Part shown: positions 7,459-14,167 of the stretch, in pieces
How positions within the stretch are numbered: position 1 is the first letter of the stretch
How the letters are laid out: the number at the start of each line of letters is the position of its first letter
From: Planktomarina sp.
GTDB taxonomy: Bacteria > Pseudomonadota > Alphaproteobacteria > Rhodobacterales > Rhodobacteraceae
Reading direction: 5' to 3'
Assembly (NCBI GenBank): GCA_022425445.1
Contig: JAKMFM010000193.1
Span: 1 to 14,167, forward strand
DNA: 14,167 nt
The notes under the pieces: generated by a model
What the model was told of the DNA's origin: nothing
The model's database searches: none
What the model saw: the letters and a program-made list of their open reading frames with translations, nothing else
Made by a program: the position numbers and the translations under genes

Positions 7459-7694
7459 GCCATAATTCCTGTCTAAACGACACCATTTGATCGAACAGCG
7501 ATATCATCCAGCGCGGCATTGCGCCTATGCGTCAAATTCGCTGAAGGAATAGCGCAACGTGCCAACAGCGCATCAAACCATGACAGATCCATTTTGATTT
7601 GTATGCTCCCGGCTCGAAATTAATAGTTTTTGCCAAAAGGGTCTGTACATTTTTCATAAAATCCGAAAACGTATGCCTATATTTTTGATATATT

Positions 7695-7719
7695 TATAAA
7701 CGCGCACCGTTATTGGTGC
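7695..7719 (+). promoter_or_regulatory. Candidate ugd -10 element with an adjoining inverted repeat
   Basis: TATAAA (7695-7700) is followed at once by a perfect inverted repeat, GCACC (7704-7708) and GGTGC (7715-7719), around GTTATT. If the hexamer is a -10 element, the repeat would cover the transcription start and could be an operator, or it could form a 5' hairpin in the ugd mRNA. No good -35 hexamer is seen at 17 bp. The repeat is exact, but its role is inferred. Confidence 0.3.
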
Positions 7720-7771
7720 AGATCATATTATCCGTGACGCCAAGTTCAGCGCGCGGACATAGGAGTTTTAA

Positions 7772-8938
7772 TTGAGAATTGTCGTTGCGGGGCTGGGCTA
7801 TGTTGGATTGACCAACGCGGTTTTGCTGGCTCAAAATAATACAGTAATTGCCGTGGATATAGATGCTGCTCGAGTGGAATGGGTCAATGCGCGCCAGTCT
7901 CCAATCGCGGATCCTGAGCTGGAAGAATTTTTAAAAAATCACGAGTTGGACCTGAGCGCTAGCTTAGATGCGCAGCATGCCTATAGTCAGGCGGATTATG
8001 TGATTGTGGCCACGCCCACCAATTATGATCTGCGCACAGATTTCTTCGACACCGCCTCTGTAGAGTCGGTGATTGAGCAGGTGATTGCGTTCAACCCTCC
8101 TACGGTCATCGTGATCAAATCAACAATACGGGTGGGGTTTGTGGAGCAAGCGCGGCCGAAATTTGCCACTGATAAAATTATTTTTTTACCGGAATTTTTG
8201 CGCGAGGGCCTGGCTCTTTATGACAATTTGTACCCCTCGCGAATTATTGTCGGTGAAAGATCAGAGCGGGCCAAGGTATTTGCCAATTTGCTTTTAAAGG
8301 GCGCGCAGGCGCAGGACGTGCCCTTGCTCTTTACGGATTCGCGAGAGGCCGAAGCGATCAAACTCTTTGCCAATAGTTACCTGGCCATGCGGGTTGGGTT
8401 TTTTAATGAGCTCGACAGCTACGCTATGGCGCGGAACCTACAGACACGTCAGATCATTGATGGCGTTTGCCTCGATCCGCACATCGGTGACCATTATAAC
8501 AATCCATCTTTTGGCTATGGTGGATATTGCTTGCCAAAGGACAGTAAACAATTGTCTGCCAATTTTGCTCAGGTGCCGCAAAATCTCATTCAAGCGATTG
8601 TAGATGCCAATAACACTCGAAAGGCGTTCTTGGCCGAGAAGATTTTGGCGCGCGGACCGAAAACAGTTGGGGTGTTCCGTTTGGTGATGGAGTCAGGCTC
8701 TGACAATTACCGCGAGTCTGCAATCCAAGGGATCATGGATAGGTTGAAGGTGCAGGGTGTTGAGGTGATCATCTACGAGCCCACGCTGGCAGATGGGCGG
8801 TTTGACGGTGCTCGGGTTGAGCATGACTTGGCAGCTTTTAAAGCACAATCAGACGTCATATTGGCAAATCGTGCAGATGCGACAATGGCTGATGTCGAAG
8901 ACAAACTGTTCACGCGCGATGTTTATGGCATTGATTGA
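7772..8938 (+). CDS. ugd: UDP-glucose 6-dehydrogenase (short E. coli-like Ugd)
   Basis: The enzyme oxidises UDP-glucose to UDP-glucuronate with two NAD+ in the cytoplasm, supplying capsule, LPS or glucuronolipid synthesis. The N-terminal Rossmann motif GLGYVGL is at 7-13. The middle domain has PEFLREG (140-146), and the catalytic nucleophile is Cys253 in FGYGGYCLPKD. The C-terminal UDP-binding part contains SGSDNYRESAIQGIM. At 388 aa, and in many conserved blocks, it resembles E. coli Ugd as I recall it. Most alphaproteobacterial enzymes known to me are longer (about 435 aa), so lateral acquisition with the glycan locus is plausible. The start is TTG, supported by AGGAG at 7761-7765 with 6-bp spacing and by the Rossmann motif beginning at once. 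Substrate choice (UDP-glucose) is inferred from the Ugd-type sequence. Confidence 0.92.
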   Translation: MRIVVAGLGYVGLTNAVLLAQNNTVIAVDIDAARVEWVNARQSPIADPELEEFLKNHELDLSASLDAQHAYSQADYVIVATPTNYDLRTDFFDTASVESVIEQVIAFNPPTVIVIKSTIRVGFVEQARPKFATDKIIFLPEFLREGLALYDNLYPSRIIVGERSERAKVFANLLLKGAQAQDVPLLFTDSREAEAIKLFANSYLAMRVGFFNELDSYAMARNLQTRQIIDGVCLDPHIGDHYNNPSFGYGGYCLPKDSKQLSANFAQVPQNLIQAIVDANNTRKAFLAEKILARGPKTVGVFRLVMESGSDNYRESAIQGIMDRLKVQGVEVIIYEPTLADGRFDGARVEHDLAAFKAQSDVILANRADATMADVEDKLFTRDVYGID

Positions 8939-9070
8939 TAGAGGCGGCGCTGGATTTTGCCAAAGAGATCTCTGGCCTCACAGCGCGATGCACCCTATAG
9001 AAAACCAAAGGCTGTGGAACCGGTCGCTTGAGCGGACGGCGGATGCTGAGAAGATAAAGGTAGAGCTGGG

Positions 9071-9781
9071 ATGATCGTCGGACATATCGGAGCGCGCAAA
9101 GGCAGCAAAGGCGTGCTGGGCAAAAATTTTCGCATGCTTCAGGGCAAGCCTTTGATTGACTGGTCGCTGGATCAATTGCTGAACAACAGCCGGATTGATG
9201 CGGTGGTTGTCTCAACCGATGACCAAGAAATTTACCAACATGCCTGCGCCAAAGACACTGTGGATATCGGCCTGCGCCCCGCAGAGCTTTGTACCGATAC
9301 GGCGGCAAAATGGCCAGTTTGGCAACACTCCCTGGCGGCTGTTGAAGCAAAGCTTGGGGAAGTTTCAATATTTGTTGACCTTGATTGCACTGCGCCGCTT
9401 CGTTGGGACAGTGACGTAGATGCGGCTTTGGATCAATTCATCGCGCAACGCCCAGATATGTTAATGTCTTGTTGTTCCGCACGTAAAAATCCCTATTTTA
9501 ATCTCCTTGAAACCGGCCCAGACGGGAGTTTGCATGTGAGCAAGCCCTTGGGACATCTCGTGGTTGCGCGCCAGCAAGCGCCGGTTGTTTATGAACATGC
9601 GGGGGGCACCTACGTATTGGATCCCGCCTATTTGAAATCGGCCTCATCATTATTTGAGGGGCGCGTTCTGCCTTATATTATGCCGCCTGAACGCTGCGCT
9701 GATATCGACAGCGAGCTTGATTTTAAGATTGTTGCCTTGTTGATGGCAGAGCAGGAGAACAGCGCAAACCCCGGATCTTGA
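9071..9781 (+). CDS. ptmB: CMP-nonulosonic acid synthetase (acylneuraminate cytidylyltransferase, PtmB/LegF type)
   Basis: This enzyme activates a nonulosonic acid with CTP to give the CMP sugar used by glycosyltransferases. The nucleotide-binding motif GARKGSKGVLGKN is at 7-19, a variant of the family's ARGGSKG motif. Further motifs are DLDCTAPLR (103-111), SARKNPYFNL (136-145) and DIDSELDFKI (211-220). The last three match what I recall of Campylobacter PtmB (CMP-legionaminate synthase) better than NeuA of sialic acid producers or KdsB, so legionaminic acid or a relative is the favoured substrate. Length (236 aa) is normal. The ribosome-binding site is weak (AAGG at 9057-9060), and an in-frame stop at 9047 rules out a longer form. 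It lies 132 bp after ugd and ends 14 bp from the convergent glycosyltransferase, separated in orientation from its partners neuB and neuC. Confidence 0.85.
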   Translation: MIVGHIGARKGSKGVLGKNFRMLQGKPLIDWSLDQLLNNSRIDAVVVSTDDQEIYQHACAKDTVDIGLRPAELCTDTAAKWPVWQHSLAAVEAKLGEVSIFVDLDCTAPLRWDSDVDAALDQFIAQRPDMLMSCCSARKNPYFNLLETGPDGSLHVSKPLGHLVVARQQAPVVYEHAGGTYVLDPAYLKSASSLFEGRVLPYIMPPERCADIDSELDFKIVALLMAEQENSANPGS

Positions 9782-9795
9782 GGGCGCGCAGAGGA

Positions 9796-11133
9796 CTAAG
9801 ACTCCAAAAAATTGGTTATAGCCGCAAGTGTCTTGGCTGTTGAGCCGCTATGTGCGGCGAGGAAATCCTCTCTTATTTTGTTCGTCGGCAGAGGAGCTGG
9901 ACTGTGGGTCAGACGCGCCGCAAGCCTGGCAAAATCCAATTTTTCACAAAGCGACGCCGCAATGGCTTCACGGGCTGGAAACTCGATGGTGCTGTCATTG
10001 GGTCCAATGATGACAGGTTTTTTGAGGCAGATGGGTTCAGAAATATTATGCGAGCCTTTCGGGCAAAATCCGCCGCCTACGATGGTCAGGTCACAAAGTT
10101 CTAAGTAAAAATACATCTCGCCCAGACTGTCTCCCAATATAATATCGAGCGGGGTATCTGTGGCATGTGACGGCAAGTTTAGCGCGGCGTCCAACATTGT
10201 GCTACGGCGCGCAAAAGCAAACCCAGCCGCATGGATCATTTCGGCAACTGCCTCAAACCGATCTGGAGCCCGAGGCACATAGATAAAGAGTGGGGGTAGG
10301 GCGTTTTGTGCATGGCAATAGGTTTTGACCTCAGCAATGACGTCCAAAAATCCTCGATCTTCGCCCTCAACGACACTGGCGAGGGTGATAATGGGGCGGC
10401 TGCCAAAGGCAGTTTGGCGCAGCGCTCGGGCTGCGGTGATATGGGCCTGCGGAATCGGTTGTTCAAAGCGCATTTCGCCCGTAATAGCTATTTTTTCAAC
10501 ACCCAATTGCGCAAAGCGCTCGGCCTGAAGTTGAGATTTGACCATGACCCCGGCGAAGCCAAAAACGATGTTCGCGCGTGAAAAAAAACGCGCTTGATCG
10601 CGTGCGAAACTTTTGCTGGGATATTGTCCGTTACACAAAAAGAGCGGCACGCCGCGTCTGCGGCAACTCATGATCATGCCTGGCCAAAACTCGACCTCCA
10701 TAACCAAACCATAGGCCGGCGAGAAGGCTTTGAAAAAACCGCGAAACGCGGCATCTGTGTCAAAGGGAACATAGCAGGGCACCAGACGCCCTGCGGACAC
10801 CGCATCTGGAAACAACCGCTCGATTTCACTACGTCCGGCTGGGGTGAAATGCGTCGTGACAAGCGGGACATCGCCCTGCAACAGCTGGGCAATCAATGGC
10901 GCAGCTGAGCGGACCTCGCCCAGAGACACCGCATGAATCCAAATATGGCTCTGCTCGCGTTTGCTGTGAAATCCAAATCTCTCGGGTAAATGCTTGATAT
11001 AGGCGGGCTCACGTCGACCGCGCTGGTAAAGATATAGCAAAATCACAGGTGTGCAGATCCACCATACGAGGCGGTAGAGCGTGAGTATCACGCGCAACTT
11101 CGGAGGTATTTTCTGCACGATCACATCACTCAC
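9796..11133 (-). CDS. Kdo transferase-family (WaaA/KdtA, GT30) glycosyltransferase, paralogue 1
   Basis: Members transfer Kdo from CMP-Kdo to lipid A at the inner face of the inner membrane. The N-terminus (about 15-36) is a hydrophobic anchor. The family's catalytic Glu is probably Glu51 in PERFGF. WIHAVSLGEV (65-74) and EVEFWPG (146-152) match WaaA blocks. The CMP-binding half has LGDSLGEM (333-340), then GGGFCPKGSHNISEP (353-367), where canonical WaaA has a GGHNPLEA-like sequence; the HN and Glu are kept but the surroundings diverge. The start is GTG, one base after the neighbouring paralogue's stop, which implies coupled translation. The gene sits in a nonulosonic acid locus rather than beside lpxK, so the acceptor or donor may be other than lipid A and Kdo. 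The family call is firm; the substrate is open. Confidence 0.82.
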   Translation of the reverse strand: MSDVIVQKIPPKLRVILTLYRLVWWICTPVILLYLYQRGRREPAYIKHLPERFGFHSKREQSHIWIHAVSLGEVRSAAPLIAQLLQGDVPLVTTHFTPAGRSEIERLFPDAVSAGRLVPCYVPFDTDAAFRGFFKAFSPAYGLVMEVEFWPGMIMSCRRRGVPLFLCNGQYPSKSFARDQARFFSRANIVFGFAGVMVKSQLQAERFAQLGVEKIAITGEMRFEQPIPQAHITAARALRQTAFGSRPIITLASVVEGEDRGFLDVIAEVKTYCHAQNALPPLFIYVPRAPDRFEAVAEMIHAAGFAFARRSTMLDAALNLPSHATDTPLDIILGDSLGEMYFYLELCDLTIVGGGFCPKGSHNISEPICLKKPVIIGPNDSTIEFPAREAIAASLCEKLDFARLAARLTHSPAPLPTNKIREDFLAAHSGSTAKTLAAITNFLES

Positions 11134-11134
11134 T

Positions 11135-12406
11135 TCAAGGTCTGAGCCGTTCGAGCAACTGGCGTGTCAAATCGTCCAGCTGTGCTCGATACTCTGATTG
11201 TAAGCGCTCAAACCCGGCAAGTCCACGTGCCGCGGGTGCCTTCAGGGCGGCATAGAGTGCGTCGGGTCGAGGGGCTTGGATCGCCGCTTGCACAGCGTTC
11301 AGGGCGGCATAATCGGCAGCAAAATTGGCCACGCGTGGGCCGTGCATTACGGAGCAGCCCAATTGTAGAGCCTCCCAAGGGTTGTGCCCCTCTACGGTGC
11401 AATAACTACCCCCGATCAGAGCATGATTGCTGCACGCATACCAAAGCCCCATCTCAGAAAACGTATCGGCCAGATAGACTTGCGTTTGGGCATTTGGGGC
11501 TTCGCCCCGGCTGCGTTGCGCATGGTTCAGGCCAGAAAGTTTGGCCAAAATTTCCGCGCGGCGGTCTGGGAACCGGGGTGCGAGAATGAGCAAATGCGAT
11601 CCGCCTTGCTCCACAAGCTGCCTTTGCACCTGCAAGGCGACATCTTCATCTGCCGCATGGCAAGAGGCGGCCAGCCAAATTGGCCGCTGGCCGGCTTCCC
11701 CCAGAAATTCTTGTTGTGCTGCGAGGCTATAGGTAAGCGGTGGGCAATGTGGCTTCAATGAGCCACCAATTTGGATATCCTGCCGTAGCGATAGTTCGGC
11801 CACAGCGGCGGCGCTCTGAGAGTCTTGGGCAGAAATGAAATCGAATTTTTGATAGAGGGTCCGAAACAACAGGCGCACCAGGCGCTTGCGCCCAAAGGAG
11901 GCCGGCGTCATGCGCAGATTGATCAGTGCTTGCGGGATTTGGCGGCGGCCGGTCTGTATCACAAGGCCAGGCCAAATGTCCTGCTCTGACCACAGCGCAA
12001 GATTGGGCTGCCAATGATCTAGAAAACGACGATTGTAGCGTGGCGTATCGAGGGGCAAAAACTGGTGCAGGGTTCGTGGTGGAAGATTTTTTTCAAAAGT
12101 TTCTGCGGAGGCCAAAGTGGATGAGGTGACTAGAAAATGCAGCTCTGGCCGGGCGGCGTGGAGCGCTGCGATCAGGCCGCGTAGGGCCATGACCTCGCCC
12201 AATCCAACGGCGTTGATCCAGATCAGTTGACCTTTGGGCCGCGGCTGGCCGGCATAGCCAATTTTTTCGCGCCACCTGTCGGCGTGCTCTTTGCCGCCAT
12301 TTTGCCGGCGTTTAAGATGCGAAGGTAAAATGAGTGTGATCAGGGCGGTGGCCCCTTGGTATATTGCCAAGCTCAATCGGCCGGCGAGATTAGGAGGCAA
12401 TGTCAT
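11135..12406 (-). CDS. Kdo transferase-family (WaaA/KdtA, GT30) glycosyltransferase, paralogue 2
   Basis: This is a second GT30-like protein, 423 aa from the chosen start, with an N-terminal hydrophobic anchor at about 11-28. Glu47 in REKIG corresponds to the catalytic Glu of WaaA. WINAVGLGEV (63-72) is the family block. SEQDIWPG replaces the usual ETELWPN and resembles alphaproteobacterial Kdo transferases as I recall them. The C-terminal half has LADTFSEMG and GGSYCTVEGHNPWEA, closer to canonical WaaA here than paralogue 1. The start at 12406 (MTLPPNL) overlaps neuC by 17 bp; another ATG in frame at 12442 would overlap by 53 bp and adds an unconvincing basic leader. Neither has a clear Shine-Dalgarno sequence, so initiation probably depends on neuC translation. 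It could be the cell's Kdo transferase or a nonulosonic acid transferase. Confidence 0.82.
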   Translation of the reverse strand: MTLPPNLAGRLSLAIYQGATALITLILPSHLKRRQNGGKEHADRWREKIGYAGQPRPKGQLIWINAVGLGEVMALRGLIAALHAARPELHFLVTSSTLASAETFEKNLPPRTLHQFLPLDTPRYNRRFLDHWQPNLALWSEQDIWPGLVIQTGRRQIPQALINLRMTPASFGRKRLVRLLFRTLYQKFDFISAQDSQSAAAVAELSLRQDIQIGGSLKPHCPPLTYSLAAQQEFLGEAGQRPIWLAASCHAADEDVALQVQRQLVEQGGSHLLILAPRFPDRRAEILAKLSGLNHAQRSRGEAPNAQTQVYLADTFSEMGLWYACSNHALIGGSYCTVEGHNPWEALQLGCSVMHGPRVANFAADYAALNAVQAAIQAPRPDALYAALKAPAARGLAGFERLQSEYRAQLDDLTRQLLERLRP

Positions 12407-13529
12407 GAAATTGTTTTTGCATGGACCTTTGCCAAAACGCATCGGTGTTTAACAGGGTGATGAAATGCTCTGTTGCATTGCCATCGCCAAATTCTGCGCC
12501 GCGGGCGAAGCGCTTGTGCCAATTGGTTTCAATAAACTGCAATATTCCCCATCTGTCTGAGGCGGGAAGCTTGGAGATTGACGGGCCAAAGGCCCGGTCC
12601 GTTTGCCGCGTGCCAATGTCAAGTGACGCAACCCCTAAAAATGGTGCCTCGCGCACGCCTGCAGAGGAGTTGCCAACCAAACATCCCGCGTTGCGCAAAA
12701 GTTCGGAGAACCGGCCAAAACGCATTGAAGGAATGATCTGAAACTGTGATTTTGGTAGGGTTTCAATGACTTGAAGAATACCTTCTGAACCGGGATCATT
12801 ATTGGGCTTTATCACAACGAAATATTTGCCGCTGGCTTTTAGGGCGGCACATAACTCTTCGGCCTGCTGGCCCATGGTGGCAGCTTCAGAGGTCACTGGA
12901 TGTAAAATGCAAATGCCATAGTCAGGGCTGCGGATCTCGTAATGGCTCAAGACATCTTGCAAGGCAAAGCCAGAAGGCTGGCGGTGAATATCCAGCTCAG
13001 GTGAGCCGATGACATGTATAGAGCCGGCATCCTCACCCAATGCTTGCACGCGGCGGGCTGCAGTCTGCGAGCTGACAAAGTGGCAATAGGCCAGTTTGGA
13101 ATTGCAGTGGCGCAGAATTTCATCGATGGTTCCAGAAACCTCACCACCTTCGATATGGGCGCATTTGACATAGTTTGTCGCGCAAACCAGCGCGCAGGCC
13201 AGCGCCTCTACACGATCCCCATGCACCAGCACGAGATCTGGCTTATCTTCCAAAATAAAATCCGAAAACCCGAGCATGGTTTTCGCGAGGATCACGTCTT
13301 GGGGATCGCCGGGCCTTTGGTTGACAAATTCATGCACTGCGGCTCCTGCAAGGCGGTTCACTTCAATTTTTGTGAGACCATAGCTTTCCAGCATATGCAT
13401 GCCGGTGACGAAGAAGGACACTGAAAAGCCATCCGCGATCGCGGCTTTGGCCAGCGGTTCGATTTTTCCGAAATCGGCCCGTGTTCCTGTGACAAAGAGA
13501 AGGCGCTGTTTTTGGATCATAAGGCTCAT
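12390..13529 (-). CDS. neuC: UDP-N-acetylglucosamine 2-epimerase, hydrolysing (NeuC/LegG type)
   Basis: This enzyme removes UDP and inverts C2 of a UDP-N-acetyl sugar. With UDP-GlcNAc it yields ManNAc for sialic acid; with the 2,4-diacetamido-6-deoxy sugar (LegG) it yields the legionaminic acid precursor. Diagnostic blocks are VTGTRADFGK (13-22), VHGDRVEAL (102-110), HIEGGEVSGTIDE (125-137) and the UDP-binding GNSSAGVREAP (286-296). The HIEGGE and NSSAG motifs are those of the hydrolysing group. Length (379 aa) is typical. The ATG at 13529 and an alternative at 13520 (MIQKQ) are both possible; ribosome-binding sites are weak. The gene lies 47 bp after neuB and overlaps the following GT30-like gene, consistent with a neuB-neuC-glycosyltransferase operon. 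The sequence alone does not settle sialic against legionaminic substrate. Confidence 0.9.
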   Translation of the reverse strand: MSLMIQKQRLLFVTGTRADFGKIEPLAKAAIADGFSVSFFVTGMHMLESYGLTKIEVNRLAGAAVHEFVNQRPGDPQDVILAKTMLGFSDFILEDKPDLVLVHGDRVEALACALVCATNYVKCAHIEGGEVSGTIDEILRHCNSKLAYCHFVSSQTAARRVQALGEDAGSIHVIGSPELDIHRQPSGFALQDVLSHYEIRSPDYGICILHPVTSEAATMGQQAEELCAALKASGKYFVVIKPNNDPGSEGILQVIETLPKSQFQIIPSMRFGRFSELLRNAGCLVGNSSAGVREAPFLGVASLDIGTRQTDRAFGPSISKLPASDRWGILQFIETNWHKRFARGAEFGDGNATEHFITLLNTDAFWQRSMQKQFHDIAS

Positions 13530-13576
13530 TACTCTAAATCGCCTGGCCGTGAAAGCCGTGCGGTATGGGCAGAGGG

Positions 13577-14167
13577 CTAATCAGTCAAATCATTCCAGGT
13601 CAGTTGGTCGTTACGGCTGACTGCTCGGGCGAGGCATTTGCCCAGCACCTTATCAAATTCAAAGCCAGGGATTTCACCATTGCCCGGGCGACGGGCCCAG
13701 ATATCAGCCTCAGTGATGCGGTGGCCCTGGGGCAAATCTTTGTCTGCCACAATGCTGGCGCGGGCGAAGCGGTAAACATCTTCTTCAGGTCCAGTGCGTT
13801 GCTTGGGATTGTGCAGGGCGGTGTGGATTTCTTGCGATCGATCGATCAGGTGGCGTAATTCGGATGGGTCCATTGAACAGGCGATATCTGGTCCTTTGCG
13901 GTAGCGGCTGTCCGTGTAATGGCGTTCCAAGATTGAGGCGCCCAAAGCCACAGAGGCCAGAGCCATCTCCGGGCCAATGGAGTGATCGGAAAAGCCAATA
14001 ATAGCGTTGGGGAAGGCCTCTTTCAGATCACTCACGCCCCGTAAAGAGACAATTTCCGGTGGCGAAGGATAGAGATTGGTACATTCCAACAATGCATATT
14101 CGACGCCGGAGTCTTCAAGAATTTGAACGCTTTGGCGAATCGTTTCAATTGTCTGCATGCCCGTAGA
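13577..14167 (-). CDS. neuB: N-acetylneuraminate/legionaminate synthase NeuB (C-terminal part, cut by window edge)
   Basis: NeuB condenses phosphoenolpyruvate with ManNAc, or with the legionaminic acid precursor, to form the nine-carbon nonulosonic acid. About 196 residues are visible; the frame stays open through the right edge. Reading begins S-T-G-M-Q, the conserved STGM motif of the barrel, so the first ATG in view (14158) is internal and not the start. Other barrel motifs are LECTNLYPSP, GFSDHSIG (metal-binding His region) and ERHYTDSRYRKGPDIACSMD. The last 65 or so residues form the SAF antifreeze-like domain that closes the partner's active site, with WARRPGNGEIPG. The full protein should be about 340-350 aa, so about 150 residues lie beyond the window. 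It leads the - strand operon with neuC 47 bp downstream. Confidence 0.93.
   Translation of the reverse strand, partial: STGMQTIETIRQSVQILEDSGVEYALLECTNLYPSPPEIVSLRGVSDLKEAFPNAIIGFSDHSIGPEMALASVALGASILERHYTDSRYRKGPDIACSMDPSELRHLIDRSQEIHTALHNPKQRTGPEEDVYRFARASIVADKDLPQGHRITEADIWARRPGNGEIPGFEFDKVLGKCLARAVSRNDQLTWNDLTD

Larger units (their letters stand above)
7424..7771. other. Non-coding gap between phoB and ugd
   Basis: These 348 bp are AT-rich, especially from 7600 to 7700, and hold only trivial open frames (for example the 5-codon one at 7528). There is no tRNA-like cloverleaf, no clear intrinsic terminator for the pst-phoB transcript and no 11-bp-spaced PHO box. The stretch contains the promoter-like hexamer and the inverted repeat listed separately, and ends with the ugd ribosome-binding site AGGAG at 7761-7765. 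Confidence 0.7.

Noticed and set aside
7469..7486. Possible PHO box beginning CTGTCTA after phoB
   Set aside because: The element 11 bp downstream (ACACCAT) matches the consensus at only three of seven positions.
7580..7586. PHO half-site (CTGTCAT on the - strand) before ugd
   Set aside because: It is a single half-site with no partner at 11 bp on either side, and no - strand gene follows.
8793..9074. 93-codon + strand frame bridging ugd and the cytidylyltransferase
   Set aside because: Half of it overlaps ugd in another frame, and it has no recognisable sequence or ribosome-binding site. Its stop overlapping the next ATG is probably chance.
13577..14158. Complete 193-aa protein starting at 14158
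   Set aside because: The frame is open to the window edge and the preceding codons read S-T-G, giving the internal STGM motif of NeuB; this is a partial gene, not a short one.

Overview
The window looks like chromosome of a moderate-GC alphaproteobacterium, most likely a Rhodobacterales (Roseobacter-type) bacterium. This rests on the gene order phoR-pstS-pstC-pstA-pstB-phoU-phoB and on the long alphaproteobacterial forms of PstC and PstA. The placement is inferred from family resemblance; no search was possible.

Region 1 (57-7423, + strand) is a complete phosphate-sensing and uptake locus. It holds the histidine kinase PhoR, the periplasmic phosphate binder PstS, the permeases PstC and PstA, the ATPase PstB, the signalling adaptor PhoU and the response regulator PhoB. 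A clear PhoB-binding array lies between phoR and pstS: four 7-bp half-sites at an exact 11-bp period (1132-1171). Starvation should therefore induce pstS onwards, including phoB, while phoR lies upstream of the induced promoter. PhoR has no membrane segment, and an in-frame stop just upstream shows that it is not a truncated call. Two strong hairpins without a U-tract separate pstS from pstC.

Region 2 (7424-7771) is a 348-bp AT-rich gap with no supportable gene. It holds weak promoter-like elements and a small inverted repeat ahead of ugd.

Region 3 (7772-14167) is a surface-glycan locus. On the + strand are ugd (UDP-glucose 6-dehydrogenase, short E. coli-like form, TTG start) and a PtmB/LegF-type CMP-nonulosonic acid synthetase. 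Convergent to them, on the - strand and read right to left, are neuB (partial, cut by the right edge), neuC, and two adjacent Kdo-transferase (WaaA/KdtA, GT30) paralogues. NeuC, NeuB and the cytidylyltransferase together make a CMP-activated nonulosonic acid (sialic or legionaminic type). Kdo is chemically similar and is also used as a CMP sugar, so the two GT30-like proteins are attractive candidates for nonulosonic-acid transferases. That is the most novel idea the window offers.

No tRNA, rRNA, insertion sequence, CRISPR array or convincing intrinsic terminator was seen.
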